Under the pieces are notes generated by a model. That model was not told the origin of the DNA. It searched no databases and worked only from the letters and a program-made list of their open reading frames with translations. Position numbers and translations under genes: made by a program. Positions 23,398 through 34,109 of a DNA stretch of 64,000 nt are shown here, piece after piece. Numbering within the stretch: the first letter of the stretch is position 1; every line of letters starts with the position of its first letter. Source of the stretch: Cristatella mucedo (Eukaryota > Bryozoa > Phylactolaemata > Cristatellidae); the NCBI GenBank assembly GCA_009760855.2, contig WPIO01000001.1, positions 16,965,001 to 17,029,000 of the forward strand, written 5' to 3'.

Positions 23398-23928
23398 AAT
23401 CCGACGGGGACCTGAGAGGTGCTCTCAATGGCTTCATACAGAGCAAAGTTCTCACGCTGACCCACAAGGCCAAGGCCACGGCTTGGCCCCTTCGTACCTA
23501 GCTGAACTGCTGCACTAGTTTTAGCTTCTTCGTGCCATCAGGTCCTGCATGGACAATAAATTAGCTGCTCCACTCCACTTACAGACCGTTGGCGACAGAA
23601 GCTTGAGCTCTGCAGGTCCTAGACTGTGGAACTCGCTTCCACAAGTCTTACGCAACGGCAACTACTCTCCTGCTTCCGACTATGGCTCATCCTTTTCAGC
23701 GGCCCTGAGCTGATACTTCCATGCTTCTCACTACCTGAACTGCTCTCATGACTCTGCTATGCTTCTCACTTTCTCTTTGATGTGTGAGACGAAGTCTATT
23801 GACTACCAAATGCGTTCCGAAAACTGCTTAGGCTGTGAGTGTGCTATACAAAAGCTCTCCTGCGTTAACACCCACATTGTCTTTATGGCTTTGTGGAGGG
23901 AGTTGCAGACGGAGATACATACATTCAC
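23398..23928 (+). mobile_element. LINE-B 3' region, decayed
   Basis: On plus, CAAAGTTCTCACGCTGACCC begins a region that matches the minus strand of 63125-63860. It is followed by GLAPSYLAELL-like residues, then LSSAGPRLWNSLPQVLRNG-like residues near 23600-23660, then a 3' untranslated region ending GTCTTTATGGCTTTGTGGAG, GTTGCAGACGGAGATACATA. The LWNSLP block is the conserved last motif of this class of LINE polymerase. Frameshifts are present. The 3' end differs from LINE-A, so I treat it as a second family. Confidence 0.75.
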
Positions 23929-24334
23929 TGCATACATTCGCGTCCTCGCTCGGGCACTTGCATGCACCTGCTCAAACACGAGTACGAACAAACACACACA
24001 CGTGCACACATACCTGCATATATAAAGCATATGTCAGTGCTTTTATAGATCAGCGCCCGGATAGCTGTCCTCTGCCTTATCAGGGCTGTTCCTGCACAAT
24101 GATTGTCTAATCGCTCGCCAAGTCTTCGTGTATTTGCAAGCCGCTGACACCATTGCCTTCGGTATCGCATTGATATGCATCCCTGAGTGGCACGCTAAAT
24201 ACTAGGAGAGGGTTAAAAATCAAAGATCTGATACACGTATGGGAAAATTAAGAGAGCCGTACGCGGATTAGCTTTGAGGCATTAGCATTTTCACCGAGTA
24301 ACTGTCGAACTTCAGCAGCCCGTACTTTACTGCC

Positions 24335-24410
24335 GAGGTCGTGGTGCAGCATCTGAAGCACACAGATTGACATTAGGTTCTCTCAGGAAGCTATACATAT
24401 AAATCATATT
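24335..24410 (+). mobile_element. Degenerate SINE-1 copy (tail half)
   Basis: GAGGTCGTGGTGCAGCATCT, then AGATTGACATTAGGTTCTCT and AAGCTATACATATAAAT, follow the order of the SINE-1 consensus (GAGGTCGTGGGCTCGAG, AGAGATTAAGTTCTCT, GCGCTATATAAAT). The head is lost or unrecognisable. Confidence 0.5.
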
Positions 24411-26610
24411 GTATACTCGATTTATTGATAAAAAAGGGTGAACGATACTTTGGGAGTCACTCTGCTCATGTCGTGTAAGCCTAGTGTAAGTGTAAGCCCA
24501 TTTCGTTTAAACTGCGTTCAAGTGGTTAGACTGGGAAAGCGGCCCTGACATCGACGCCATAAGTGCTGAGTCACGGAGATGTTTAAGTAAAGTATTTACC
24601 TTCCTACAATTAATGAGACTCACTCACATACTCGTGAGCGTTACCATCGAACTGAGTTTGAACTCTAGTGTCGAAATGGTTGACGGTCTTGCTGAAAAAC
24701 TAAAATTGTGATCTTGAGCTATAGATATTTATCCACCGAGTTTGAAATTCGAAACTTTATAGTCAAGTCAGTAGAAAGGCTACGCGATCTCATGAACTCC
24801 CAGATGCCTTTATCGTTTACTTGGAGGCCAATTCGTGCTTGTAAGCAGTGTTGACATTCAGTATGCGTGCCCGTGCCAATGCCGACCGTCGATATGCTCA
24901 CATGAGACCAATTTCCTTTCTTTAGAGGTAAAAAAGACACACACAAAAGCCGGCCTCGCAAGCTAGGTTAGGAAGAAAGCAATCGGTCATCGCCTCATTT
25001 CTGTCAAGCAGCTTCAAGCAACGCGAATAATAGAACTCGCAAAATAAAACGAAGTTGCCCAAGCACGTCACTGCTGCTCACAGTTTGATAATTAAAAAAA
25101 CGTAGTTGATGCACCCCAACGCAATTAAATCTACAACTAGTTGAGAAAGCATTAGAATTTGCCTCAGCCATTACGTTGGTACGGAAAGCCGACAGAGCCA
25201 CACGGTGTACACTTTAATTTTTAAACAATAGATTGTAGTTTAGACCGGCAACGAATCAGAAGTCCTGTCATAAGCGAAGCTATGTCCTTGAGAACTAAGC
25301 TCCGCCCCTTAAGCAGACGCCCTCAAGAGGAACAGTGCATACTTGTTAACAAAGAAGAGCGCGAATTTTCAGTTGGGGTTCTGATTTTAAGTATATTGAT
25401 TTTACTCATTTGCGGTTGTACGAAATTCAGGCAGGTAGACAGCAAAGATTGTTGCAGAAAGAGTAGACGGCCTCGCTTCGATATGAAAACACCGTGCTTC
25501 ACTTGATAGCACGGATAAAACGCAAGGTCGGCCGAAGCCTCACAGCCACAAACACTAGCACCAGACCAAATTCTAGTTTTGGTGACGCTTGCCTTGCAAC
25601 GAAAGCCCATATAGCCGCTGCGACTGAGCAGCATTGCTGGCATCGAGGTCACAGCTCCCCGCGTTGGCAATCGGTGATCGGACGTTAATGTAGATTCATC
25701 GCGTAATGCAACACTCTAATACCTCGTAGAACCAGGGGACCTGTCTCCTGAAGGAGTATCATGGGACTAGCAAAATGGCATGACTTTCAAGAGGAAGCGA
25801 TGTAAATCTCACTTTTATCTAGAGCCACATGTGGCTTCGCATGGCATCATAAGGCTGGTTTAAAGTGAGTCTTGCTGAGGGTGTTTGTCAACGATTGATG
25901 ATGTATGATTAATGCGACGAAGTGACGCTGCTTTCTGTCACCAATGCAAGATCTGTAATTCTCGCACCAGCAGTGTCTCCAGGAAGTTTCCCTACTTACA
26001 TTTAAACAATTTCAAAGTGCTGAATAGATCTCAGCTTGTGGTCAAGCCCGAAGTAGGGAGATCGACATTAGCAAGATAGGTATCACCTAATTTTCAGTTG
26101 TTAATCATTGATTTGAGAGGCTATCAAAGATTGCAAACCATCACCCAGATGAGATGCCGTAGTCACTAGCAGATCCCAGATGATGCTTTGCTGTTGCCGT
26201 TTGTCCAATCGAATTTCGTGAAAAGTGAAATCCTTCATTGTGCTAGGCGAATGGGTGAATGAATTTGTCTACGTAGAAAATGTGTACCATAATGTTGTTC
26301 TCCAGAAAAAGGTTACCTCGTTGATCAGAAATTCTAGGATATGACATTGCTCTCTCATTTGCACCAGGCTTGATAAGAGTCTGCTATCACACAGCCTCTG
26401 AGTTCGACTAAAGAGGTACACTTCTATAGGACGCGGCGTCACGCACATCACGATCCGGTGTAGTGCATTCCTTAAGAGCAGCGACTGTAAATGTTGAAGG
26501 TTCACATTTCTTGGTAAATTAATGGCCACCTGAAGAAAAATTAGGGTTGGTGAGGAGAGTGGCTAGACAGGTGGCAAAACGTCCGTGGAGCTAAATTCTC
26601 GCTCCTCAGA
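24411..26610. other. Unique sequence, no gene recognised
   Basis: Frames up to 115 codons (minus, 25323-25670) show no recognisable domain. No repeat or RNA gene was recognised by eye. Confidence 0.5.
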
Positions 26611-26613
26611 ATC

Positions 26614-26800
26614 AAGCGGCTCTCAGCCCGTGGGTCGCGATTTCTTTGGCGGTCGAACGACTCCTTCACAGGGGTCGCCTAAGACTGTCGGAAAACGCGC
26701 ATTTCCACATTTCGCACACAACAATTTTACGGTTGGGGGTCGCCACAACATGATGAACTGTATTAAAGGGTCGCAGCATTAGAAAGGTTGAGAACCACTG
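26614..26800 (+). mobile_element. SPIN-like hAT miniature inverted-repeat transposon (MITE)
   Basis: The right end, read inward on minus, is CAGTGGTTCTCAACCTTTCT. The left end on plus is AGCGGCTCTCAGCCCGTGGG, the degenerate partner of the same inverted repeat (CAGYGGTTCTCAACC). Internal blocks GGTCGCCTAAGACTGTCGGA, ACGGTTGGGGGTCGCCACAA and CTGTATTAAAGGGTCGC follow, in order, the sub-terminal sequence I recall for SPIN ('Space Invaders') hAT elements. The middle, including any transposase, is missing, so it is a non-autonomous 187-bp element. SPIN is known for horizontal transfer between distant animals. A perfect 8-bp target duplication is not visible: AGCTAGAT on the right, and only AGCTAAAT at 26589-26596 on the left, about 18 bases away from the inverted repeat. 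Confidence 0.85.
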
Positions 26801-26954
26801 AGCTAGATAGACAATCGTGCCAAACGCTAATGACAAGAAGAACTTAAGGAGTGCTGTATTAACCCACGGCCATAATTTCCAGCGAAAATTCAAAGATATA
26901 TGCACCGGATATCGGGTTAGGATCATTAAAATTTCAGATGAAAAGTAGGGTGAA

Positions 26955-27000
26955 ATCTCTGGCTTAGCCCAGGGGCAAGGCTCTCACCTTTAAAGCTCAC
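26955..27000 (+). mobile_element. Truncated tRNA-like SINE head
   Basis: TGGCTTAGCCCAGGGGCAAG closely matches the A-box region of the SINE at 11671 (TTAGCCCAAGGGGTAAAG). CTCTCACCTTTAAAGCTCAC follows, then the copy is interrupted by the (CA)n array. No B box remains. Confidence 0.55.
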
Positions 27001-27172
27001 ATACACAAGCACGAACTTACGCACACGCGAACTCGCGCGCACACACACACACACACATACACACACGCACACACACTCTCTCACACACAAACACACACAC
27101 ACAGACGAACGCATAAGCAGACAAACATACACACACAAACACACACATACACACACACACACACACACAAAT
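27000..27172. repeat. (CA)n microsatellite, interrupted
   Basis: CA-rich tract with CG, CT and AGACGAACG interruptions. It starts directly in the SINE head fragment. Confidence 0.95.
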
Positions 27173-27174
27173 GC

Positions 27175-28148
27175 TCTCACTCGTTTTCTCTGAATCAGGC
27201 AGAGGAAGGTTCTAGCATCTAAGAATCAGCTTCTTTCACTTGCGGTTGAAGAAAATTTCGCTATATAGCAACCATTCAAAGTCATTCGTCAAACCCACGA
27301 CGACAGACCGATGGAACTCTAGCGAGCTGCTAGACTGATATGCAAGCCAAAGCTCAGCATGGGCATATTTAGCGCAGACTCTCAAGTGCAGGGTGCGAGT
27401 CTAAGAGCTCGCCCAGCTCGAGCCTATACGCCAGCAGCCATAATGAGCGAGGGGAGAAAAGCGAAGCGAATCGCGAGGCCAGCATCAAGAAGTAAGACTA
27501 AGCGGAAGTACGTGGAAGAGACAGCTTCTGGCCCAGGTCTGCCTGGCTGTACTCTTAAGTTCGCCTTGTCGCAGTTTGTTTTTTTGTTTTGTTTTTCGCA
27601 GTTTGGGTTACCTCTACAAGACTTTCGTGCAACTTAAACTGCCCACCCGTATTTTTTGTGGAGCGAGTATGAAAAGGGTGCTCGAGCTCAATGAAACCAT
27701 GCTCGTCTGGGAACTTCTTCGAAGGTGGCAGATAGAAGGTATGCGATCGCTGGCTTAGTCGGTTGTATCTACGGAGCAAGAAGTATACTATTGTAATGAT
27801 GTAATGATGGTCCTACTACTAAGTCTACTTTCACGACTTAGTTTCCAAAGACGATCCATTATATTTTATCGCTATTATTTTTTAACTCCCCTTTTACTTC
27901 CCCTTGCTGGGTGCCATCTAGCTTCAAGGTAATAGCAGCGAGCACTAATATTGCATATTATATTATCAGAATATGAAGGATTTAGGCTCGAGATGTACTA
28001 AACATAAAACCAAGTTGCCTAGTAACTTCTACCGCATCCACCCTGAGTTTAAGACAACGGGTCTTCAAAATAACGAGACCTACGTAGCCTTTGAAAGATA
28101 GCTCAACTAGATGCATGCCACAAAACAGCTCGTAGATTTAAGCCTCGA
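27175..28148. other. Unique sequence, no gene recognised
   Basis: Frames of up to 92 codons are present (plus 27359-27637), without recognisable domains or supported splice sites. The second half is AT-rich. Confidence 0.45.
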
Positions 28149-28149
28149 A

Positions 28150-28592
28150 AGAAGCCTTGCATTCAACCTAGCCGAACTGCTGCACAGGTTTTAGCCTCCT
28201 CCTTCGCGCCTCCAGGGCCTCAACGGAAAATTCATTAGTTGATACATTCCCAAGCTTGAAGACCTCAGCAACAGAAGCTTTGCTAGGTTGTTCCTAGACT
28301 GTGGAACTAACTTCCACAATTCTTACGCAAAGACATCTATTTTCCTGCTGCCAATTATGGCACATACGATCCAGCGGTCCTGAGCTGCTGCTTCCATGTT
28401 ACTCACTACCTCAATTTCTCTCCTGACTCAGCTATGCTTCCCACTTGCTCTTTTTTGTGAGATGCAGTGTCTCTTGGCTACTGCACGCGTACCAAACGCC
28501 ACCTAAGCTTTGAGTTCGCTATAGCAAAACCTCATAAGCAAACCCTTCTCAGTCTTTGTGGCTTTATAGAGTTACAGGCGGAGACACACGAC
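28150..28592 (+). mobile_element. LINE-B 3' region, decayed
   Basis: CTAGCCGAACTGCTGCACAG matches the YLAELLH block of the copy at 23.5 kb. GAAGCTTTGCTAGGTTGTTC and CTAGACTGTGGAACTAACTT follow (the LWNSLP region, mutated). The copy ends GGCTTTATAGAGTTACAGGC, GGAGACACACG. Many stops; inactive. It lies about 1.9 kb beyond the sim exon donor, inside the presumed first intron. Confidence 0.7.
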
Positions 28593-28599
28593 GTCACAT

Positions 28600-29720
28600 T
28601 TCTAAATAGTGGCGACTCGGAGCTTGTTCAGCTCAGTGATTTGACCTTCAGAAAATATTTCTAAACCGCGACGTGCCACAAGAATACTTTAGTAATTTCA
28701 ATTTTAAGTCTAATTTTGACCAGAGTGAAGCCTCGAAGAATTTTTCAGTCTGTGCCTCGCGAATCGCCTCTCAAGCTTGCAAAGCTCTAAGGCGCCACGT
28801 CTTCTAGACTGGCATTAGCTTTTGGGTAACGTGGTGTATCTATGCGGGCATGAGCGGTGGGGGGGGTTCGATACAGACAGGATCGGGAGCACCGAGCCGA
28901 TTGCAGCTAAGAGAGAGCTCAATGAGAGAAACCACCGACGCAAAGTCGCTGCGAGCGAGCCAGCCACGATCCTTTTCCTGATAAGTGTAACCAACTGAAG
29001 ATGAAGAGTGACAGCGAGTCTCGGCGAGCCCCATTCCTTTGACCGAATTCGTCTCTTGTCGTGGCTCAAGGTAGAACCTATCCTTCTAGTCGACGCGATA
29101 CTGTTCGCATGCCGGAAAATGAGTTCTGAGAGTTTGCTAGAAAGCAAGTTCATAACGGCAGTCCGACGTGGGCTACATTAAGCAATCCCAGCAAACTAGG
29201 GTTCTCTTAGATGTATTTAATTAAGCATTTACCAGCCGTTTTTTGAGCCCTCAGGCTAAAAGTTGCGTAAATTGGGAAAATTTTCTCAGATCTGAATGCC
29301 AGTTTAGATGGGTTTTGCAACAGGACGTTATTTCAGAATTGCACATTTGGCACTTAAATGTTTTCTTAGCCTAGTCGTCAGTTTTAGTACTGAACATTTA
29401 GTACGAAATTAAATATTTAAGGCAACACGAACGCTCCTGCTGAAATGCTATGCTAATGCTGTTGGTAATTTAGCAATGGTGGAGCGTTTAATGGTATAAG
29501 AGCGAACCGTCACCTTGAAATGATCTCATATTTCCGGCACTCAGATTTTATGCGCTGCATTAGAAAACGCTCCACTTTTTTTCCAGTGTAAGCAGTTGAA
29601 ATACCCTAGATCGCTGGAACAGCGAGCGCAGGGTGAGCTGTCGTTGGGTGCGTCACCATTGGTAACGCTCCCGCGAACGCCGCTGCACGGCCGGCCCCGC
29701 CGGAAACGAGGCTCTTTTTC
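28600..29720. other. Unique sequence in the presumed first intron of sim
   Basis: No second exon of the bHLH-PAS gene was recognised here. At 29157-29222 a degenerate SINE-like stretch (GACGTGGGCTACATTAAG ... AGGGTTCTCTTAGATG) may be an old SINE-1 in plus orientation; support is weak. Confidence 0.35.
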
Positions 29721-29723
29721 TTA

Positions 29724-29858
<135 letters not shown>

Positions 29859-30438
29859 GTCTCTGAACTGCCGCATATGTGCGACCTCTGAACAGACCGA
29901 GTAATGCCGCCCGAGGTCCAGCGCGCTTGTCACGCGTAGCAGGAGACAGGCGGGGAGGGAGAGGGAAAATAGCAAAAAAGAGCTGCCAGGCGGGCGTAGA
30001 CAGTGGGCGCGTTCGAGCCGCTAAACCTCGCGCGCGCGCGCGCGCTCAAACGGCAGCGTTCACACCGCTCCTCGCTCCGTCCTGGCTCCGTCGCCGGCGC
30101 TCGACAGCGAGCGGCCGACATTCGATTCGAAACCGACGGCGGCGGAAAGTGGACGACGCTCTTCAGCGCCGGCTGCAGCGTGCACGACCTACCCACCCAC
30201 CCGCCCGCTCTGCCGCCACCACCGCCGGTTGGAAGGAGAGAAGGAAGGAAGGAAGGGAGGAAGGTCCGCGCAAGTGCGTCGGGTCGCGCTGGTCCCTCGG
30301 TCCTGGCTGGCTGCTGGCATTCCTGCCGGCCGGAGACGTCAAGTGACGGCCGGTCGCCAGCTCGGCGGTCGGGCGGGCGGGCGGCGAGAGGCGAGCGCGC
30401 GCGCGCGAGCGCGGGGTCTTCCATTTCCGAGCGGCAGC

Positions 30439-30445
30439 ACGTACC
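30439..30445 (-). other. Splice donor of sim exon 1 (G|GTACGT)
   Basis: On the minus strand the exon's last base is 30445 and the intron opens GTACGTGC from 30444. The conserved bHLH reading ends here. Beyond it the frame continues into Arg/Pro/Ala-rich sequence unlike any SIM protein, which supports splicing rather than read-through. The intron start also contains TACGTG, the core that SIM:ARNT dimers bind; this is probably coincidence with the donor consensus. Confidence 0.8.
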
Positions 30446-30619
30446 GTGGGGGTAGGCGCCCCGCAAGCGTAGGTAGGACGTGCACAGGCGTATTATGGAC
30501 GCCTTGTCCAGCTGCGACGTGACACTCGACGGCAGTGGAAGTAAGGCGGCCAGGTCGCCGAACGCTTGGCTCTCCTTTTCACGACGGGTCTTGGCAGCGC
30601 TTTTGGGCTTTTCTTTCAT
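30445..30619 (-). CDS. sim: First coding exon of a single-minded (SIM) type bHLH-PAS transcription factor
   Basis: SIM proteins are nuclear bHLH-PAS factors that pair with ARNT/Tango and bind ACGTG-core sites; in animals they direct midline and neural development. The exon begins at the ATG at 30617-30619, giving the MKEK start shared by SIM proteins, and encodes 58 whole codons plus one base. The basic region is [12 protein letters not shown] (residues about 6-17), helix 1 about 16-27, the loop [15 protein letters not shown] about 27-41, and helix 2 [18 protein letters not shown] about 42-59. TRREKE and C/TTSYL separate SIM from trachealess/NPAS1/3 (SRRGKEN, TISYL) and HIF (SRRSKES). It ends on minus at CACG|GTACGT, a phase-1 splice donor at the glycine of the FPEG-like position where vertebrate SIM exon 1 also ends, as I recall. 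Divergences such as GDLAAL for ELAKL and CTSYL suggest a fast-evolving lineage. PAS exons were not found here. Confidence 0.9.
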
Positions 30620-31160
30620 ATTCTGCAGCTGAAAGCGAACGCGCGAGGGGTGTGGCTCGGCGCGCCGCCATCGACCGGGCTAGCCTGGCGGGTGCAGGCG
30701 ACGCGAAGTGTCGTCTCCGGCGGCAGCGGCGGCGGCGCTGCCGGCTGAGCGTGCTCGTCGGCCGTCTCGGCTCGAGCTGACGCGGAGCGGCCGGCCGCTC
30801 AGAAGAGCCTGTACGCGGAGCGCGCTGGACCGGAGACGCAGTGCCGGCGCACCGCGCCTCTCGCATCCGACGCAGATCCGTCGCGGCCGTTTGGCGCGCC
30901 AAGCGGCGCGTCGAATGGCCGCGCGCGCGCGAGCCGACGGCGGCGCGCGCGCGCGGCCAGCGAGCGGATGAACATGCGTGAGGTGCCATCCTGTGAAGCT
31001 TACCATCTTCGGCGGCGCGTACGTCCATGGCCTTGCTCCAGCGGCATCGTCGCTGCCCACCGTAGGCGGCTATTGGCCTGTTGCTGAGGGCCTATACTTC
31101 GTGCCGGCCGCCATGTTTTACCGGTAGTGCTCCGTTCTATGGCCGCATAGTGCGCGCGCG

Positions 31161-31170
31161 TATATAATGG
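31161..31170 (+). promoter_or_regulatory. Candidate TATA element in the CpG island
   Basis: TATATAATGG sits in an otherwise CGCGCG-rich context, about 540 bases upstream of the sim ATG (which is on minus). It fits a TATA box best on plus; read on minus it is CCATTATATA. No start site can be assigned, so this is a weak call. Confidence 0.25.
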
Positions 31171-31604
31171 GCAAGGCGCCCGGGACGGCCCGTCTCTCCT
31201 CACGCCGACTACTTTTCAAAGAGTGAAAGGCCTTTTTCTCGTGGCCTCGAATTCGATTTGCGAAGTTGGCACGCGGTCCGTCGTCGCGCGCGCCGAGTCG
31301 CCGACGTGGGTGGCGTGTTTGTTTTGGATTGATGCTTGCGGACCGCACAATAGATGACTTGCGAGATGCGTAAGCGTGCACCTGTCCCGGTCCTACCGCC
31401 GGCATTGCTACATTTCAATAAAGACCCGCCGGAGTGCCGCGGTGGTCAAAGTCTCGCGTTGCGGTAAATAGCTGGTGTGTGCAAAAGGACGACCGCAGCG
31501 ACCAGCTTTTGTCCTAGCCGGCAAACAGTTGGGAGGCTGCTCTCATGCGAAATGTCGCGAGGGCAGGACCGAAAGGCTGCTGGACACGCCCTTGCTGGGG
31601 CCCG

Positions 31605-31627
31605 CGGCGGCGGCGGCGGCGGCGGCG
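31605..31627. repeat. Short (CGG)n tract
   Basis: Seven or so GGC/GCG triplets in the sim upstream island. It is not in a recognised coding frame. Confidence 0.85.
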
Positions 31628-31946
31628 TCGGCATAGCCGAGAGCTCTATCTCCGCGAAAATCCATCGGCGGAGAATGCTAATTGGAGTCTCGACTTCTCT
31701 CGGCCAGATCTCATGTAAAACAAGGTTTTTCATTGCGGACCACCGCCGTAGCTATTGTTGCGGTGTGTTTGAGCCATAGGCGCTTTTTCGCTTTTCAAGA
31801 ATAGGCGCCGAAGACGGCGATCGAATTTCAGCCGTGGTCATTAGTGATGGCATCATTACAAAGGAGGGAGTCGCCAGGGAATAAGGATTTTTTGAAGTGG
31901 CTCTTGTAGCCGCATCACCTGGCAAGCGGTATTGACGAAACGGAGA

Positions 31947-31951
<5 letters not shown>

Positions 31952-32025
<74 letters not shown>
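31952..32025. repeat. (GA)n microsatellite
   Basis: About 70 bases of pure GA within the island, about 1.3 kb upstream of the sim ATG. Confidence 0.97.
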
Positions 32026-32027
<2 letters not shown>

Positions 32028-32413
32028 TTGCACTATCTTCTCATTTCGGCCGATGTTCCTTTGCGAACGTGTATTTCTATTGAAATCAAAACGGTGCTTT
32101 GAAAGCGTACGCGTATCCGGAGTCACTCGTACATTCGTGCATTTTGAGGACCGGCTATTAAAGGCTAGCTCGGTGGACGCACTTTCTGGCACTCACGCTC
32201 ATGGACTGGCGTCGCCCCAGACTACTCCAGCTTGAGGGGACTTTCTTCGGCCTTCTTCGGCTACTTTAAAGCGCACGAGCGCGCCCAGTGAATGTGCGCG
32301 CGTGCGCGTGCTCGCGCGAATGTCGAAGCGCCGGCGTCGTGCTCCGGCTCTCGAGGGCGCATCTCGGAACTGGGAAGAGGGAGTACATAGAGGGCGGATA
32401 GCACTCGAACGCT

Positions 32414-32414
<1 letters not shown>

Positions 32415-32444
<30 letters not shown>

Positions 32445-32445
32445 G
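32415..32445. repeat. (CCG)n trinucleotide tract
   Basis: About ten GCC/CCG triplets in tandem, within the CpG island. Confidence 0.9.
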
Positions 32446-33126
32446 TGTTTGCTCCGCCACTTCGCGAGCTCGCGACCAGTCTAAGCTCGACGGCAAATAC
32501 GAGCTTTTTCTAGATGCCGCCCGAGCGAGCAGAAGGGTCAACTCAAGATCCCCGCTTTTAGCAAGCCAATTATGTTTGCCAGCAGAGGCATTGTGCTCGT
32601 AACGAGTTAAATTAAATGTGTGCACTTCTACTCAGTCGGTCTTTGAACTGTGCGCCGCCTCCGGCGGCGCGGCTTCCGACGGGGGAAGCCGTGCGAAGGA
32701 TGAGCGCCTCGTCGCAGATGACTCGCCACGAGTGGCTGCACTCGCGCGACGAGTGACTCGGTAGCCGTAGTCGGGCAGCGGATAGCGAGCGCACTTGTGA
32801 TCACGTCAACTGTGCGCGGGGCGACTACTCCTTTGCAGTCGCCGGCCTGGTTAATAATTGAACCGCGATTTCGTCGTCGGCGTTTCGCTCAAAAAGCGCT
32901 TTCCTTCCTTGGAATGTGAAGAATGCTCGTCGACAGCGGGGGGGGGGGGAGGGGCGCACGCGAGTGTGTTTGCACGTGAGACTGTGCAGTTCTGCTCATT
33001 CGTTGTCGTGGCGGTAGAGAGAAAAAAAACGACACGACGGCGTCTGGCTCTCACCGAAGGCACGAGCTCGAGGCCGCAGAAGAAGGAAAGCAGCCACTTT
33101 CTCTACTACGGCCCCCCAACCGGCCG

Positions 33127-33153
33127 GTGCCTGCCTGCCTGCCTGCCTGCAGG
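33127..33153. repeat. (TGCC)n short tandem repeat
   Basis: Six TGCC units in tandem followed by CTGCAGG. Low-complexity sequence in the sim upstream island. Confidence 0.85.
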
Positions 33154-34091
33154 CCGCCCCCCACCCGCCGGCAGGGCAGCGTGGCGCGTCAGCACGGCCA
33201 CTCTGACAAAGGCGGAACGCTCTTCTCAAGATCTGCACTTGCAATTCGGTGCGAGCAGCCGCTCCGATTGGGCGGTGATTGTGAGGTCCGGTCGGCCATC
33301 GAACCGTAGATGAGTAGGCGAGCATCTGCCATTGTGCAGCTGGGCGGACTAAAGAGGCCGCCTTGAGCTCGCTATCGTCGACAGTTAGACGGTGCGATCC
33401 ATCGATTAGTAATTCTTCTATTTCGAGTTTCTACGATTTGACCCGTCCGAGGAGGAAAGCCTGTCTATTTTGGACTGTCGGCTGGCCATGCGGGGGCGCC
33501 GGACACTCAAAATGGGACGGCGGCAGCTGCAGCCGAGGTCCCGAAGCACTCGGGCCGCTATAGCGCTCGTCGGCGACGGCTACGACGAGACGTGAGGGAC
33601 AGAGGAGGCTGGGCGCGCGCAGGACGCGCGGAGAGAGACGCTGCGCTCGCCTCGTGTTTATCTCTCTCGCAGGTGGCAGGTGGCGCTTAAAAGGTGAGAA
33701 ATGTAGTTTCAGATATGATAAGACCTGTCACGTTGATTGAGGCGAGCTCTCAATTATATCTGATCAGAGTAGGAGTAACGCTCGCCGATACAGGCGTTGA
33801 CACAGGCGACAGTCAAACACGCCGGGCGATCGGACGTTGACAGGAGCTGGCGCGGCGGCGCGACTCGTGCCCCCGCCTCCCGCCTTCCCGCCCGCCGCGG
33901 CCGCCCGCCTCCGCGGTGGCCGCGGCGCTTCGTCTCCTGGCGAGCGGCGTTCGGCGACCCGCCGCCGCCGTCCCCGTCGCGGCCGCTCAGCTGCCGCGGT
34001 ACGGGATGCGCGCGAAAGAGCGAGTGCGCCCACCCCGAGCGGCAGCCGCGTAGCGTGCGACGGACAGACTCGCCTGAGGGGACGGCCGCGG

Positions 34092-34109
34092 CGGCTGCTG
34101 CAGCAGCCG
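34092..34109. other. Perfect 18-bp palindrome
   Basis: CGGCTGCTGCAGCAGCCG is its own reverse complement. It lies in a GC-rich stretch of the sim upstream island, beside (CGG)-type repeats. No known site is assigned. Confidence 0.7.

Noticed and set aside
29930-30444. Continuation of the sim reading frame to 229 codons
   Set aside because: Past the donor at 30444 it becomes Arg/Pro/Ala-rich and loses all likeness to SIM proteins; best read as intron.
30437-30444. SIM:ARNT binding site (TACGTG) as an autoregulatory element
   Set aside because: It coincides with the splice donor consensus, and a single six-base match has no weight by itself.
30445-30619. Assignment of the bHLH exon to trachealess/NPAS1/3 or HIF
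   Set aside because: Those families have SRRGKEN or SRRSKES and TISYL; this exon has TRREKES and CTSYL and begins directly with MKEK as SIM does.
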